Assembly (NCBI RefSeq): GCF_000717335.1
Contig: NZ_JNYZ01000012.1
Location: forward strand, 310,001 to 374,000
Direction: 5' to 3'
From: Amycolatopsis jejuensis
Lineage (GTDB): Bacteria > Actinomycetota > Actinomycetes > Mycobacteriales > Pseudonocardiaceae
Length of the DNA stretch: 64,000 bases
The notes beneath the pieces were generated by a model that made no database searches, had not been told where the DNA came from, and saw nothing but the letters and a program-made list of their open reading frames with translations. Shown here piece after piece: positions 27,346 to 36,195 of this stretch; the stretch's first letter is position 1, and every line of letters begins with the position of its first letter. Made by a program: the position numbers and the translations under genes.

Positions 27346-27645
27346 GGCGGCCTCTCCATGCAGATGGTCGACGTTCTTAGTTCGCTACGCCGACCGGGTC
27401 TGTTACCCGGATGAGAAAAGTGAGATCGTTCCTATGATTACCTGTGCGGCAAGGCTTTCCGACTCCGCCGCGGTGTGCCGGAAACGCACCGCGGGGATTT
27501 TCCGTTGCCGCTTTTCGGTGACGCTCGCGAGACCGCCGCTACACCGCCCGTACCGCTGTAACGCGGCCCCCGGTGCGGAGCGAATACCGGGGCGTAAGCG
27601 GCACTCGACCAGCGAAGCCGCGGCCACCCCCGGAGAGGGCGTCCC
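27346..27645. promoter_or_regulatory. 300-bp divergent intergenic region
   Basis: Separates the minus-strand GT4-ugd operon from the plus-strand seven-gene operon, so it must hold both promoters. A 6-bp stem (CCGGGT at 27394-27399, ACCCGG at 27405-27410) lies close to the GT4 side, and the sequence 27411-27445 is locally AT-rich. I cannot place a convincing -35/-10 pair. GGAGAGG lies just before ATG 27646. Confidence 0.4.
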
Positions 27646-28887
27646 ATGCTGACCTGCCGACTCTGCGGCTCCACGAGCCTGGCGGACGTAGCCGACCTCG
27701 GCGCGACCCCGCCGTGCGAGCTCTTCCTCACGGCGGAGCAGCTCGACGAACCCGAGGTCACCTACCCGCTGCACCTGCGGGTTTGCACCGAATGCTGGCT
27801 TGCCCAGCTGCCTCCGCTGATCACGCCGGAGGACACTTTCACCGAATACGCCTACTTTTCCTCTTACTCCACGTCCTGGGTCGAGCACGCAGAGCGGTTC
27901 GTCGCCGGTGCGGTCGAGCGGCTCGGGCTGGAGCAAGACGGATTCGTGGTGGAGGTCGCCAGCAACGACGGATACCTGCTCCAGCATGTGGTGAAGCGGT
28001 GGATTCGCTGTCTGGGGATTGAGCCTTCGGCGAACGTCGGACAGGCCGCGCGTGACCGCGGGGTGCCCACGCTCACCGCGTTCCTCGACGAGGAAACGGC
28101 CGCGAAGGTGCGCGAGCAGAATGGTCCCGCGAATCTTGTAGTGGCCAACAATGTGTACGCGCACATCCCCGATGTGATCGGATTCACGCGTGGGCTGCGC
28201 GGTCTCGTCGCGGACGACGGCTGGGTGTCCATCGAGGTGCAGCACCTGCTGACGCTGATGGAACTGAACCAGTACGACACGATTTACCACGAGCATTTCC
28301 AGTACTACACCGTCGCTTCCGCGCAGCGGGCGCTCGCGAGCGGCGGGCTCACCCTCGTCGACGTCGAATTGCTGCCCACGCACGGCGGTTCGATCCGGCT
28401 GTGGGCGCGGCCCGACGAAGCCGCGGGTGAGCCGAGCGCGCGGGTGCTGGAGGTGCTGGAGCGGGAGAAAACCGCGGGATTGCACGAACTTGCGGGATAC
28501 GCGGAATTCGGCCGCCGGGTCGCGACGGTGCGCCGGGAATTGCTCGGGTTCCTCGTCGAAGCGGCTCGCGAGGGTCGTACCGTAGTCGGTTACGGAGCGC
28601 CCGGGAAAGGCAACACGCTGCTCAACCATTGCGGCATCCGGCCGGATCTCCTGGCCTATACGGTGGATCGGAACCCGTACAAACACGGCCGATTCACGCC
28701 CGGTACGCGCATTCCGATCCTCGAACCGGAGAGGATTGCCCAGGACCGGCCGGACTACGTGCTCGTGCTGCCGTGGAATCTGCGGGACGAGCTCACCGAA
28801 CAGTTGTCGTACATCGGGGAATGGGGCGGCAAGCTCGTGTTCCCGATCCCGCAGCTGGAGATCGTCGACCCCGAGGTGACGCGATGA
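27646..28887 (+). CDS. Sugar C-methyltransferase (TylCIII/TcaB9-like)
   Basis: A 413-residue SAM-dependent methyltransferase of the NDP-keto-sugar C-3 methyltransferase type. An N-terminal zinc-binding domain has CRLCGS and a second CTEC pair (residues 4-46). The SAM site is VVEVASNDGYLLQHV (about 103). The catalytic segment YHEHFQYYT (about 213) matches the Tyr/Glu/His cluster known from TcaB9. The C-terminal domain (VVGYGAPGKGNTLLNH) is the usual Rossmann-like Methyltransf_14 part. It opens a tightly coupled operon with a nucleotidyltransferase, PIG-L protein and SDR epimerase, so a C-methyl-branched deoxysugar is the likely product (inference). Confidence 0.88.
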   Translation: MLTCRLCGSTSLADVADLGATPPCELFLTAEQLDEPEVTYPLHLRVCTECWLAQLPPLITPEDTFTEYAYFSSYSTSWVEHAERFVAGAVERLGLEQDGFVVEVASNDGYLLQHVVKRWIRCLGIEPSANVGQAARDRGVPTLTAFLDEETAAKVREQNGPANLVVANNVYAHIPDVIGFTRGLRGLVADDGWVSIEVQHLLTLMELNQYDTIYHEHFQYYTVASAQRALASGGLTLVDVELLPTHGGSIRLWARPDEAAGEPSARVLEVLEREKTAGLHELAGYAEFGRRVATVRRELLGFLVEAAREGRTVVGYGAPGKGNTLLNHCGIRPDLLAYTVDRNPYKHGRFTPGTRIPILEPERIAQDRPDYVLVLPWNLRDELTEQLSYIGEWGGKLVFPIPQLEIVDPEVTR

Positions 28888-29672
28888 AGGTGGTGCTGTT
28901 CTGCGGCGGGTACGGCACGCGAATGCAGTCCGGACCCGGTGATGCGCCGAAACCGATGCAGCTCGTCGGACCACGGCCGCTGCTGTGGCACGTAATGCGG
29001 TACTACGCGCACTTCGGCCACAAGGACTTCGTGTTGTGCCTCGGTTACGGTGCGCATCACATCAAGGACTTCTTCCTGCATTACGAGGAAAGCGCGTCCA
29101 ACGATTTCGTGCTGCACCGCGGTGCGGTCGACCTGCTGTCCACCGACATCTCGGACTGGCGGATCACCTTCGTGCAGACGGGGATCAACTCGCCGATCGG
29201 GGAACGGCTGCGCCGCGTGCGGCCGTATCTGGAAGGCGAGGAGATCTTCCTCGCGAATTACGCCGACGTGCTCACCGACGCGCCATTGCCGGACATCATC
29301 GACCGCTTTGCCGCCTCCGACGCCGGTGCGTCGATGATGATCGTCCCGCCTCCCGCGACGTTCCATTGCGTCGAGGTCGCGGAAAGCGGTTTCGTGTCCG
29401 GAATCACCCCGGTGAGTGAGATGCCGCTGTGGGCGAACGGCGGGTATTTCGCCCTCCGGCAGGAAGTGTTCGACCACATTCCGGAGAACGGCGACCTGGT
29501 TGCCGATGGCTGTGCGGAACTGGCCAAACGCGGCCGGTTACTGTCTTATCCGCATCGCGGTTACTGGCGGCCCACCGACACCATCAAGGAGCGGGCAGCG
29601 TTGAACGAGGCCTACGCACGGGGCGAAAAGCCATGGGCGCTCTGGGAGAACGACCGGGTGGCGGCCGGATGA
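28884..29672 (+). CDS. Sugar-phosphate nucleotidyltransferase (glucose-1-phosphate cytidylyltransferase-like)
   Basis: A 262-residue nucleotidyltransferase. FCGGYGTRMQ at the N-terminus is the G-G-x-G-T-R activation motif; KPMQLVGPRPLLWHVMRYYAHFG follows. FLANYADVL (about residue 128) carries the metal-binding Asp. Similarity in layout to RfbF-type cytidylyltransferases suggests a CDP-sugar, but the nucleotide is not certain from sequence alone. It overlaps the methyltransferase stop (ATGA) and the PIG-L start (ATGA), so its translation is coupled at both ends. Confidence 0.8.
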   Translation: MKVVLFCGGYGTRMQSGPGDAPKPMQLVGPRPLLWHVMRYYAHFGHKDFVLCLGYGAHHIKDFFLHYEESASNDFVLHRGAVDLLSTDISDWRITFVQTGINSPIGERLRRVRPYLEGEEIFLANYADVLTDAPLPDIIDRFAASDAGASMMIVPPPATFHCVEVAESGFVSGITPVSEMPLWANGGYFALRQEVFDHIPENGDLVADGCAELAKRGRLLSYPHRGYWRPTDTIKERAALNEAYARGEKPWALWENDRVAAG

Positions 29673-30319
29673 TCGGCGCCCGGCTGCCCGGAGTGGCGAA
29701 GGTCGCCCTGCTCGCCGCACACTGCGACGACCTGGCGATCGGCGCCGGGGGCACCCTGCTCACGCTGTGCGAGGCCCGGCCGGGGATCGAGGTCGAGGCG
29801 CTCGTGCTGTCCGGTGGCGGAACCGAACGCGAGGACGAGGAACGCGCCGCGCTGGCCGCGTTCTGCCCGGGCGCGCGGCTTTCGGTCACCGTCGGGAAAA
29901 TGCGGGACGGCCGCCTTCCCGCGCAGTGGGAAGAGGCCAAGGAAGCGGTCGAGGGGCTGCGTTCGCGGATCGACCCGGACCTGGTCATCGGGCCGTGGAC
30001 CGGCGACGCGCACCAGGACCACCGCGGGCTGGCCAAGCTGATCCCCACCGCGTTCCGCGGCCAGTTCGCCCTCGGCTACGAAATCGTGAAATGGGACGGC
30101 GACCTCGGCCGCCCGTCGGTCTACCAGCCGCTTTCGCCGGAAGTGGCGGAGGCGAAAGTCGCGCTGCTGCAGGAGCATTACGCTTCCCAGCGGCACCGGC
30201 CGTGGTACGACCGCGAAGCGTTCCTCGGTCTCGCCCGGATCCGCGGCATCGAATGCCAGGCGCGGTACGCGGAGGCCTTCCACACCGGAAAACTCACCCT
30301 CGACCTCGCGGGAGACTGA
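29669..30319 (+). CDS. PIG-L family deacetylase
   Basis: A 216-residue zinc-dependent N-deacetylase of the LmbE/PIG-L fold. The metal motif is AAHCDDLAIGAGG (residues about 13-25), and the third ligand pair lies in DAHQDHRGL (about 112). Family members remove acetyl groups from GlcNAc-containing small molecules or sugars. Here it probably acts on a sugar intermediate made by the same operon (inference). ATG 29669 overlaps the previous stop; 3 bases separate it from the epimerase. Confidence 0.87.
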   Translation: MIGARLPGVAKVALLAAHCDDLAIGAGGTLLTLCEARPGIEVEALVLSGGGTEREDEERAALAAFCPGARLSVTVGKMRDGRLPAQWEEAKEAVEGLRSRIDPDLVIGPWTGDAHQDHRGLAKLIPTAFRGQFALGYEIVKWDGDLGRPSVYQPLSPEVAEAKVALLQEHYASQRHRPWYDREAFLGLARIRGIECQARYAEAFHTGKLTLDLAGD

Positions 30320-30322
30320 TCG

Positions 30323-31351
30323 ATGCGCGTCCTGCTCACCGGACACCAGGGGTACCTCGGCACCGTCATGGCGCCGGTGCTCACGCGGTCCGGACACGAA
30401 GTGACCGGGCTCGACTCCGGTCTGTTCGCCGACTGCGTGCTCGGCCCGCAGCCGGACGACCCACCCGCGATCAGCGTGGACCTCCGCGATGTCACGGCCG
30501 ACCAGCTCACCGGCTTCGACGCGGTGATCCACCTGGCCGCGCTGTCCAACGACCCGCTCGGCTCGCTGGAACCGGACATCACCTACGAGATCAACCACCG
30601 CGCGTCGACGAGGCTGGCGAGGCTCGCGAAGGAAGCCGGTGTGCGGCGGTTCCTGTACGCGTCCACGTGCTCGGTGTACGGCGCAGGCGGCGACGGTCTG
30701 GTCGACGAAGACGCGCCGCTGCGGCCGGTCACGCCGTACGCCGAGTCGAAGGTGCGCGTGGAAGACGACCTCGTGGAACTCGCCGACAGCGACTTCACGC
30801 CGGTGTTTCTCCGTAACGCCACTGCGTTCGGCTTCTCGCCGAGGCTGCGCGCGGACATCGTGCTGAACAACCTGGTCGGGCACGCGGTCCTCACCGGCGT
30901 GGTGCGGGTGCTGTCCGACGGCACCCCGTGGCGTCCGCTGGTGCACGCCGCGGACATCGCCAGCGCGTTCGATGCGGCGCTCACTGCGCCGAAGGACGCG
31001 GTGCACGCGAAGGCGTTCAACGTGGGTACCGAGGCGAACAACGTGCGCGTGGCGGAAATCGCGCAGGCGGTCGTCGAGGCGGTACCGGGTTCGGACCTGC
31101 TGATCACCGGGGAAGCGGGCAACGACCCGCGGTCGTACCGGGTGGACTTTTCGCGGGTCCGTGCGGCACTGCCGGGCTTCGACTGCGTGTGGACGGTGCC
31201 GGCCGGGGCGCGGGAGCTCGTCGAGGCGTACCGCTCGCACGGGCTCACGCAGGAGGCGTTCGACCGGCGGTTCACCCGGCTCGCGCGGCTGCGCGACCGG
31301 GGCGAGACCGGCAGCGTGGATGCCGGTCTGCGGCCTGTCGCGGTCGGCTGA
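30323..31351 (+). CDS. NAD-dependent epimerase/dehydratase
   Basis: Extended SDR of 342 residues acting on a nucleotide sugar. The Rossmann start is [17 protein letters not shown]. The Ser/Thr and Tyr-x-x-x-Lys pair is visible as STCSVYG near residue 112 and [10 protein letters not shown] near 136. C-terminal substrate residues such as [10 protein letters not shown] fit NDP-sugar epimerases and reductases. The start ATG 30323 follows three bases after the PIG-L stop. Exact chemistry (epimerisation, dehydration or reduction) cannot be told. Confidence 0.88.
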   Translation: MRVLLTGHQGYLGTVMAPVLTRSGHEVTGLDSGLFADCVLGPQPDDPPAISVDLRDVTADQLTGFDAVIHLAALSNDPLGSLEPDITYEINHRASTRLARLAKEAGVRRFLYASTCSVYGAGGDGLVDEDAPLRPVTPYAESKVRVEDDLVELADSDFTPVFLRNATAFGFSPRLRADIVLNNLVGHAVLTGVVRVLSDGTPWRPLVHAADIASAFDAALTAPKDAVHAKAFNVGTEANNVRVAEIAQAVVEAVPGSDLLITGEAGNDPRSYRVDFSRVRAALPGFDCVWTVPAGARELVEAYRSHGLTQEAFDRRFTRLARLRDRGETGSVDAGLRPVAVG

Positions 31352-31355
31352 GGCC

Positions 31356-32498
31356 ATGGTCAGCCCGGCGGTGGACCCGCTGATGGCGGATCCCGCGGAA
31401 CCGATCCGGTGCCGGTACTGCCACGGCGAGAGCGGCGAGGTGGTGCTCGATCTAGGGCAGCAGCCGGGATGCGAGCAGTTCCCCCGTCCGGACGACGACG
31501 GCCCGGATCCGCGGTATCCGCTGCGGATGTGGTGCTGCACCGGCTGCGGGCTCGCGCAGCTGGCCGAGGACCCGGGGCTGCCGGAGACCGTGCTCAGCGT
31601 GGAGCCGCAAGCGATGCGGGACCAGGCCGAGCGTGTGCTCGACCGGCTGGCCGCGGAAGGCTGGCTGCACCCTGGCGCGTCTGCCATCGAGTTCGGCAGC
31701 CCGCACGGCGGTTCGTGGCTGCCGCGGGTGCTGCGCCGCGGTCTCGTTGCCGCGGACGGCCGAGCCGACCTGGTCCTCGACACCTACGGCATGCTGCACG
31801 AACCGGACCAGAGCGAGGCCATGCTCCGGCGCGCGGCGCGGCTGGCACCCGGTGGCCTGCTGGTGTTCCAGTTGTTCAGCCTCGGCAGCGTGTTGCGGCT
31901 CGGGCAGTGGGACGAACTGCGGCACGGGCACCACGGGTACTGGTCGCTGCCCGCGCTGGACGAGGCGCTGGCGCGGTACGGCCTCGGCGTGCACCGGGCG
32001 TGGAACTACCCGCTGGCCGGCGGCACGCTGGTGGTGCTCGCGAACCACAATCCGAAGCCGGACCGGGAAACGCGGATGACGATCGAGGCCGAGTATTCGG
32101 CCGGGGTACTGGATTTCGCGACGTTGCGGAAACTGCAGGAACGGGCGGACGCGGATGCGGCGCGGCTGCGCGCGTGGCTGACGGGCCGGGCGCGCACGCG
32201 GCGGCGGGTGATCGGATACGGCGCGGCTTCCCGCGCGGTGCCGTTGCTGTGTCACGCCGGGGTGGACGTCAGCCTGCTGCGGGCGATTGCCGATGCGTCG
32301 CCGGGTAAACAGGGCAGGCGGATGCCGGGTACGCAGATTCCGGTGATCCCGCCGGAGTACCTCCGATCCGGGCAGCCGGCCGACGTTCTGCTGCTGCTGC
32401 CGCAGTTGCTCGACGAGGTCCGCCGGAGTGTGCCGGAGGTCGAGGACCGCGGCGGACGCTGGATCCGGGTCGACGACGTGCTGGCAGGCCGGGCATGA
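31356..32498 (+). CDS. Degenerate paralogue of a sugar C-methyltransferase
   Basis: A 380-residue protein with the same three-part plan as the 27646 gene. The N-terminal zinc pairs survive (CRYC, CCTGC), as does the C-terminal VIGYGAASRAVPLLCHAG part. The central catalytic part is shorter and changed: the SAM motif reads AIEFGSPHGGSWLP with no acidic loop residue, and the catalytic Y-H-E-H segment reads R-H-G-H (LRHGHHGYWS). It is therefore probably not an active C-methyltransferase; a partner or evolved function is possible. ATG 31356 is used, although ATG 31383 would also fit. It overlaps the next gene by four bases. Confidence 0.75.
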   Translation: MVSPAVDPLMADPAEPIRCRYCHGESGEVVLDLGQQPGCEQFPRPDDDGPDPRYPLRMWCCTGCGLAQLAEDPGLPETVLSVEPQAMRDQAERVLDRLAAEGWLHPGASAIEFGSPHGGSWLPRVLRRGLVAADGRADLVLDTYGMLHEPDQSEAMLRRAARLAPGGLLVFQLFSLGSVLRLGQWDELRHGHHGYWSLPALDEALARYGLGVHRAWNYPLAGGTLVVLANHNPKPDRETRMTIEAEYSAGVLDFATLRKLQERADADAARLRAWLTGRARTRRRVIGYGAASRAVPLLCHAGVDVSLLRAIADASPGKQGRRMPGTQIPVIPPEYLRSGQPADVLLLLPQLLDEVRRSVPEVEDRGGRWIRVDDVLAGRA

Positions 32499-33430
32499 GC
32501 GCGCCGGAGCTGTCCGTGCTGATGGTCACCTACAACGCGGCCGCGCATGCCGAACGTACGCTGCGGGCGCTCACCGGTGCGGCGGCGCCGTCGATGCCGT
32601 TCGAGGTGGTGGTGAGCGACAACGGGTCCACCGACGGTGTTGCGGACATTGTGGACAGTTTGGCCGGTCCGGGTACGGTGAAACGGCTGGGCCGCAACAC
32701 CGGGTTCGCCTACGGCGTCAACCGCGCGGCCGAACGCGCGACCGGCCGGTACCTGCTGCTGCTCAACCCCGACGCGGAACCGAAACCGGGTGCCATCGAC
32801 GCGCTTGTCGCGCACCTCAAGGCAAACCCGTCGGACGGGATCGTCGGCGGGCGCACGCTGGACGTCACCGGGCAGCTCGAACCGCGCAGCTGCTTCGGCC
32901 GGATCACGCCGTGGAGCCTGACCTGCTCGGCACTCGGGCTCAGCGCGGTGTTCCGGGGTTCACGGCTTTTCGACCCGGAGTCGCTCGGGCAGTGGGCGCG
33001 CAACTCGGTGCGGCACGTGGACATCGTGTCCGGCGGGCTGATGCTGATGACCCGCGAGCTGTGGGACCGGCTCGGCGGGCTCGACGAGGCATTCCACATT
33101 TACGGCGAAGACCAGGACCTGTGCCTGCGGGCCCGCGAACTCGGGTGCCGCCCGTCGATCACGCCGCGCTGCGAGGTCGTCCACGATGTCGGCGCGTCTT
33201 CGCGGGGGGACGTTTCCGGTCGGGACGTGCTCGTGCTGACTGGCCGGGCCGGGGTGATCCAGCGGCATTTGGGCAGTTGGCGTGGGTACGGGCTCTTTGC
33301 GCTGCGGTCGGGCATCGCACTGCGTGCGGTGGCGGAGCGGCTTTTACGGCAAGGTCCACGGTGGACGAAGGTGTGGCAGCGGCGCGTCGAATGGGAGGCT
33401 GGGTGGCCGGGTACCCGGGTGCTCGTGTGA
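32495..33430 (+). CDS. Family 2 glycosyltransferase
   Basis: A GT-A transferase of 311 residues. LSVLMVTYNAAAHAERTL starts the nucleotide-binding fold, SDNGSTDG follows, and LLNPDAEPKPG gives the metal-binding Asp. The acceptor-side motif is FHIYGEDQDLCLRARELGC. It is similar in plan to the GT2 at 22814 and probably transfers a deoxysugar made by this operon. ATG 32495 overlaps the previous stop; its own stop overlaps the deacetylase start. Confidence 0.88.
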   Translation: MSAPELSVLMVTYNAAAHAERTLRALTGAAAPSMPFEVVVSDNGSTDGVADIVDSLAGPGTVKRLGRNTGFAYGVNRAAERATGRYLLLLNPDAEPKPGAIDALVAHLKANPSDGIVGGRTLDVTGQLEPRSCFGRITPWSLTCSALGLSAVFRGSRLFDPESLGQWARNSVRHVDIVSGGLMLMTRELWDRLGGLDEAFHIYGEDQDLCLRARELGCRPSITPRCEVVHDVGASSRGDVSGRDVLVLTGRAGVIQRHLGSWRGYGLFALRSGIALRAVAERLLRQGPRWTKVWQRRVEWEAGWPGTRVLV

Positions 33431-34140
33431 AGCGCACTGCGAAGGCCGCATTCCGCGCCGGGACGACGATGGTCGGTTCCGTGCGCGCGGTGCGCACGGA
33501 ACGTCCACATGCGATCCTGACTTTCGACGACGGTCCGGATCCGGTTGGTACGGAACGGATCCTGTCGGTTCTGGCGGCCCGTGGCGCGACGGCGACGTTC
33601 TTCGTGCTGATGGAGCGGGTGGAGCAATATCGGACCCTGCTGGCGGAAACCGTCGCGGAGGGACACGAGATCGCTCTGCATGGTCTGGACCACTCCAGGT
33701 TGACGCGCTTCGGGGCACGTGAGGTGGGCGTCCGGGTCGCGGCGGGCCGTCGGCTGCTGGAGGACGCGCTGGGCACGCCGGTGCGGTGGTTCCGTCCGCC
33801 TTATGGCGCCCAGACGCCCGCGATCTGGCGCGCGATCCGCCGCAACGGCTTGGAACCGGTGCTGTGGGGGCCGACGGCGTGGGATTGGCTGGACGAGCCG
33901 GTGCCGTCCCTTGCGGCGCGCGCGATGGAGGGGATGAAGCGGGGTTCGATCCTGCTGGCGCATGACGGTTACGGGGATGACCCTGGTGCGCCATCGGGCG
34001 TCCCGGCGCCGACTTTCGACCGCGGGGCGCTGGCTTCGGCGGTGCTGGATGGGTTGTCAGAGCGTGGGTTGCAGGGGGTTTCGCTGGAGGGGGCGTTGAA
34101 GTTCGGGGTGGCGGAGAGGTGGGCCTGGTTCAAGCGCTGA
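33427..34140 (+). CDS. Polysaccharide deacetylase (NodB domain)
   Basis: A 237-residue carbohydrate esterase family 4-type deacetylase, last gene of the operon that starts at 27646. All NodB motifs are visible: ILTFDDGPDPVGTERIL (about residue 32), HEIALHGLDHSRL (about 80) with both His ligands, RWFRPPYGAQTP (about 119), WDWLDEP, and ILLAHDGYG (about 178). No clear signal peptide is present, only a weakly hydrophobic N-terminus. GTG 33427 overlaps the glycosyltransferase stop (GTGA). Its stop lies 4 bases from that of the convergent GT4 gene. Confidence 0.9.
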   Translation: MKRTAKAAFRAGTTMVGSVRAVRTERPHAILTFDDGPDPVGTERILSVLAARGATATFFVLMERVEQYRTLLAETVAEGHEIALHGLDHSRLTRFGAREVGVRVAAGRRLLEDALGTPVRWFRPPYGAQTPAIWRAIRRNGLEPVLWGPTAWDWLDEPVPSLAARAMEGMKRGSILLAHDGYGDDPGAPSGVPAPTFDRGALASAVLDGLSERGLQGVSLEGALKFGVAERWAWFKR

Positions 34141-34144
34141 GCGC

Positions 34145-35299
34145 TCAGCCCAGCACTTTCCCCGCCACCGCAACGGTTTCCTCCGCCGCCCGATCCCACG
34201 TCGCATGCTCGATCACCGAAGGCGCCTGTCGTACCGTCCGATCCCGCAGCCCGTCATCCGACAGCAGCTCCGTGATCAACGTGGCCAGTTCCTCCGGGGA
34301 ATCGCCCGACACCAGACTCCCGTTGTCGCCGGGGCGGATCAGCTCCGGCATCGCGCACCGGTTGCGCCCGATACACGGCAGGCCGTGCGCCAGCGCCTCC
34401 ACGAACACGATCCCGTACCCCTCGAAGTGGCTCGGCAGCACGAAAAGATCATGTTCCGCGTAAAGCGCCGCCACCCGTTCCAGCGGGACCCGGCCGAGGA
34501 ACGTCACCCCGTCCGGGACTGGCCCCGGCATCGGCCACGAAGCCGGACCGGCGATGGTCAATTCGATACCCGGATAACCCGAACGCCGGAGAATTTCCCA
34601 CGCTGCCAGTACTTGGGGACCGGCCTTCGTGGTGAAGTCCTTGCCCACGAACAGCAATCGCGCCGGACCGGAGCGTTGCGGCAGGGCCGGGGGGACCTCG
34701 GGCAAAGCATTGCAACCCGGGTTCACCACATGCACCTTGTCCGCGGGCAGCCCCGTCACCCGGACCAGATGCGCCGCCAGCCACTCGCTCATCGCGAGCA
34801 CTCCGGCTGCGCCCGCGTAGATCTCCAGCTGCCGTTCGCGCAGCCGGGCGATCCGCGATGCGTCCAAATGGGGGAAGTGCCGTAGCTCGCGTTCTTCGCG
34901 CAGCAGGTCGAAACTCAGGTCCTGGTACGTGAGGTACGGCGTGCGCAGCCGCGCGAGGTCGCCGATTTGCAGGACTACGTCACAGTCCGCAGTCGCCCGC
35001 CGCAAGCGCGCTCCGGCGAGGCCCATGGTGACCGGATGGTGTTTCCACCCGCTCACCCAGCGGCCTTCGTGCCGGTGCGCTGCCATCGCCTTCAACGCCA
35101 TTCGCGCAGGTCGCGGCCAGGTCAGGCCGACGTCCCGGACGTCGGCGCGCTCGCGCAGCGCGGCCCGCAGATGCCACGGGGTGTAGGACCAGGTCGGCTG
35201 CGGCGGGTCGTCCCACGCGCACGCGAAACCGAGTGCGATCCGGCCGGAACGTCCCTGATGGGGGGACGTGACACCAGACGGTGACCCTTCATCTGTCAC
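34145..35299 (-). CDS. Family 4 glycosyltransferase
   Basis: A GT-B transferase of 384 residues. The C-terminal donor domain has RLLFVGKDFTTKAGPQVL (about residue 217) and FVLPSHFEGYGIVFVEALAHG (about 291), where the two Glu residues form the E-x7-E motif. The N-terminal acceptor half is less conserved and begins IALGFACAWDDPPQPTW. GTG 35299 is the only sensible start in the frame and has no obvious ribosome site. The gene stands alone on the minus strand between two plus-strand blocks. Confidence 0.85.
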   Translation of the reverse strand: MTDEGSPSGVTSPHQGRSGRIALGFACAWDDPPQPTWSYTPWHLRAALRERADVRDVGLTWPRPARMALKAMAAHRHEGRWVSGWKHHPVTMGLAGARLRRATADCDVVLQIGDLARLRTPYLTYQDLSFDLLREERELRHFPHLDASRIARLRERQLEIYAGAAGVLAMSEWLAAHLVRVTGLPADKVHVVNPGCNALPEVPPALPQRSGPARLLFVGKDFTTKAGPQVLAAWEILRRSGYPGIELTIAGPASWPMPGPVPDGVTFLGRVPLERVAALYAEHDLFVLPSHFEGYGIVFVEALAHGLPCIGRNRCAMPELIRPGDNGSLVSGDSPEELATLITELLSDDGLRDRTVRQAPSVIEHATWDRAAEETVAVAGKVLG

Positions 35300-35376
35300 G
35301 TTCGGGCTGCTTTCGTCGATTGACTACACGAGGGGTCGGGGAGACCCATCCTGACGGGCAGGGGAAGGACGGGTCA

Positions 35377-36195
35377 ATGGACCTCTTCGGGATTTTCCGG
35401 ATCGCGATCCGGCGGTGGTACGTCTTGGTCGCCGCACTGGTCGTGACGGGCCTGCTGGGGTTCGTGGCGTCGACCCAGGTCGCGCCGAGCTACTCGGTCA
35501 GCGGCGTGCTCGTCGTCAACATCCCGTACGCGCAGGACCAGGAAGCGGCCGCGCGGCTGGCCGGCAACCCGTACTACGACACGCGTACCGCGGCGTCGGT
35601 GATGGGCTCGATCGCGGACTCGCCGGACGTGCGGGACGTCGTCGCGAAGGCCGGTGGCAGCCCGGACTACGTGATCAATGTGGACAGTGGCCGTCCGCTG
35701 CTGCTGATCACCATCACCGCCAAGAGTCAGCAGGCCACGCTGAGCACGTACAGCCTGTTGTGGAAGGAACTGCAGAAACGGATGCAGGACCTGCAGACCG
35801 CCAAGCAGATCCCGGACCAGTTCCGGGTCACGGTCGACGACGCGCTGCAGCCGCGGGAAGCCGCGGTGTCGAGCGGCAGCCGGACGAAGGTGCTTCTCGC
35901 CGCGCTGGCGATCGGCGTGGTGCTGGCGCTCGGGCTGTCGGTGTACGTGGATTACCTGCTGCGCCGTCGTGAGCTGCAGGCCGCCGAAGCCGCGGCCGCC
36001 GCGCCGCCGGACCCGAAGCCGGACGAGGAAGCCGTCGACGAAACCGCGATCGAATGGCCGGACGAACCGGCCGAATCCGGGCCGGACCGCACCGCGACGC
36101 CGTTGTCCGACCAGCCCACCCGCAAGCTGCGCCCGGTCTCGGCCAACGGCAAGGTCAAGGCCGGTGCCCGCGGTAACTCCGAACGGTCGCGGTGA
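35377..36195 (+). CDS. Polysaccharide chain-length determinant-like protein (Wzz-type)
   Basis: A 272-residue inner-membrane protein. It has two transmembrane helices, about residues 12-33 (RWYVLVAALVVTGLLGFVAS) and 170-190 (VLLAALAIGVVLALGLSVYVDYLL), enclosing a 130-residue extracytoplasmic domain, then an acidic cytoplasmic tail. This is the Wzz/YveK topology without a fused tyrosine kinase, and no Walker motif is present here or next door. It should set chain length for the polymerase gene with which it overlaps (GTGA at 36192). ATG 35377 has AGGGGAAGGA upstream. Confidence 0.78.
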   Translation: MDLFGIFRIAIRRWYVLVAALVVTGLLGFVASTQVAPSYSVSGVLVVNIPYAQDQEAAARLAGNPYYDTRTAASVMGSIADSPDVRDVVAKAGGSPDYVINVDSGRPLLLITITAKSQQATLSTYSLLWKELQKRMQDLQTAKQIPDQFRVTVDDALQPREAAVSSGSRTKVLLAALAIGVVLALGLSVYVDYLLRRRELQAAEAAAAAPPDPKPDEEAVDETAIEWPDEPAESGPDRTATPLSDQPTRKLRPVSANGKVKAGARGNSERSR

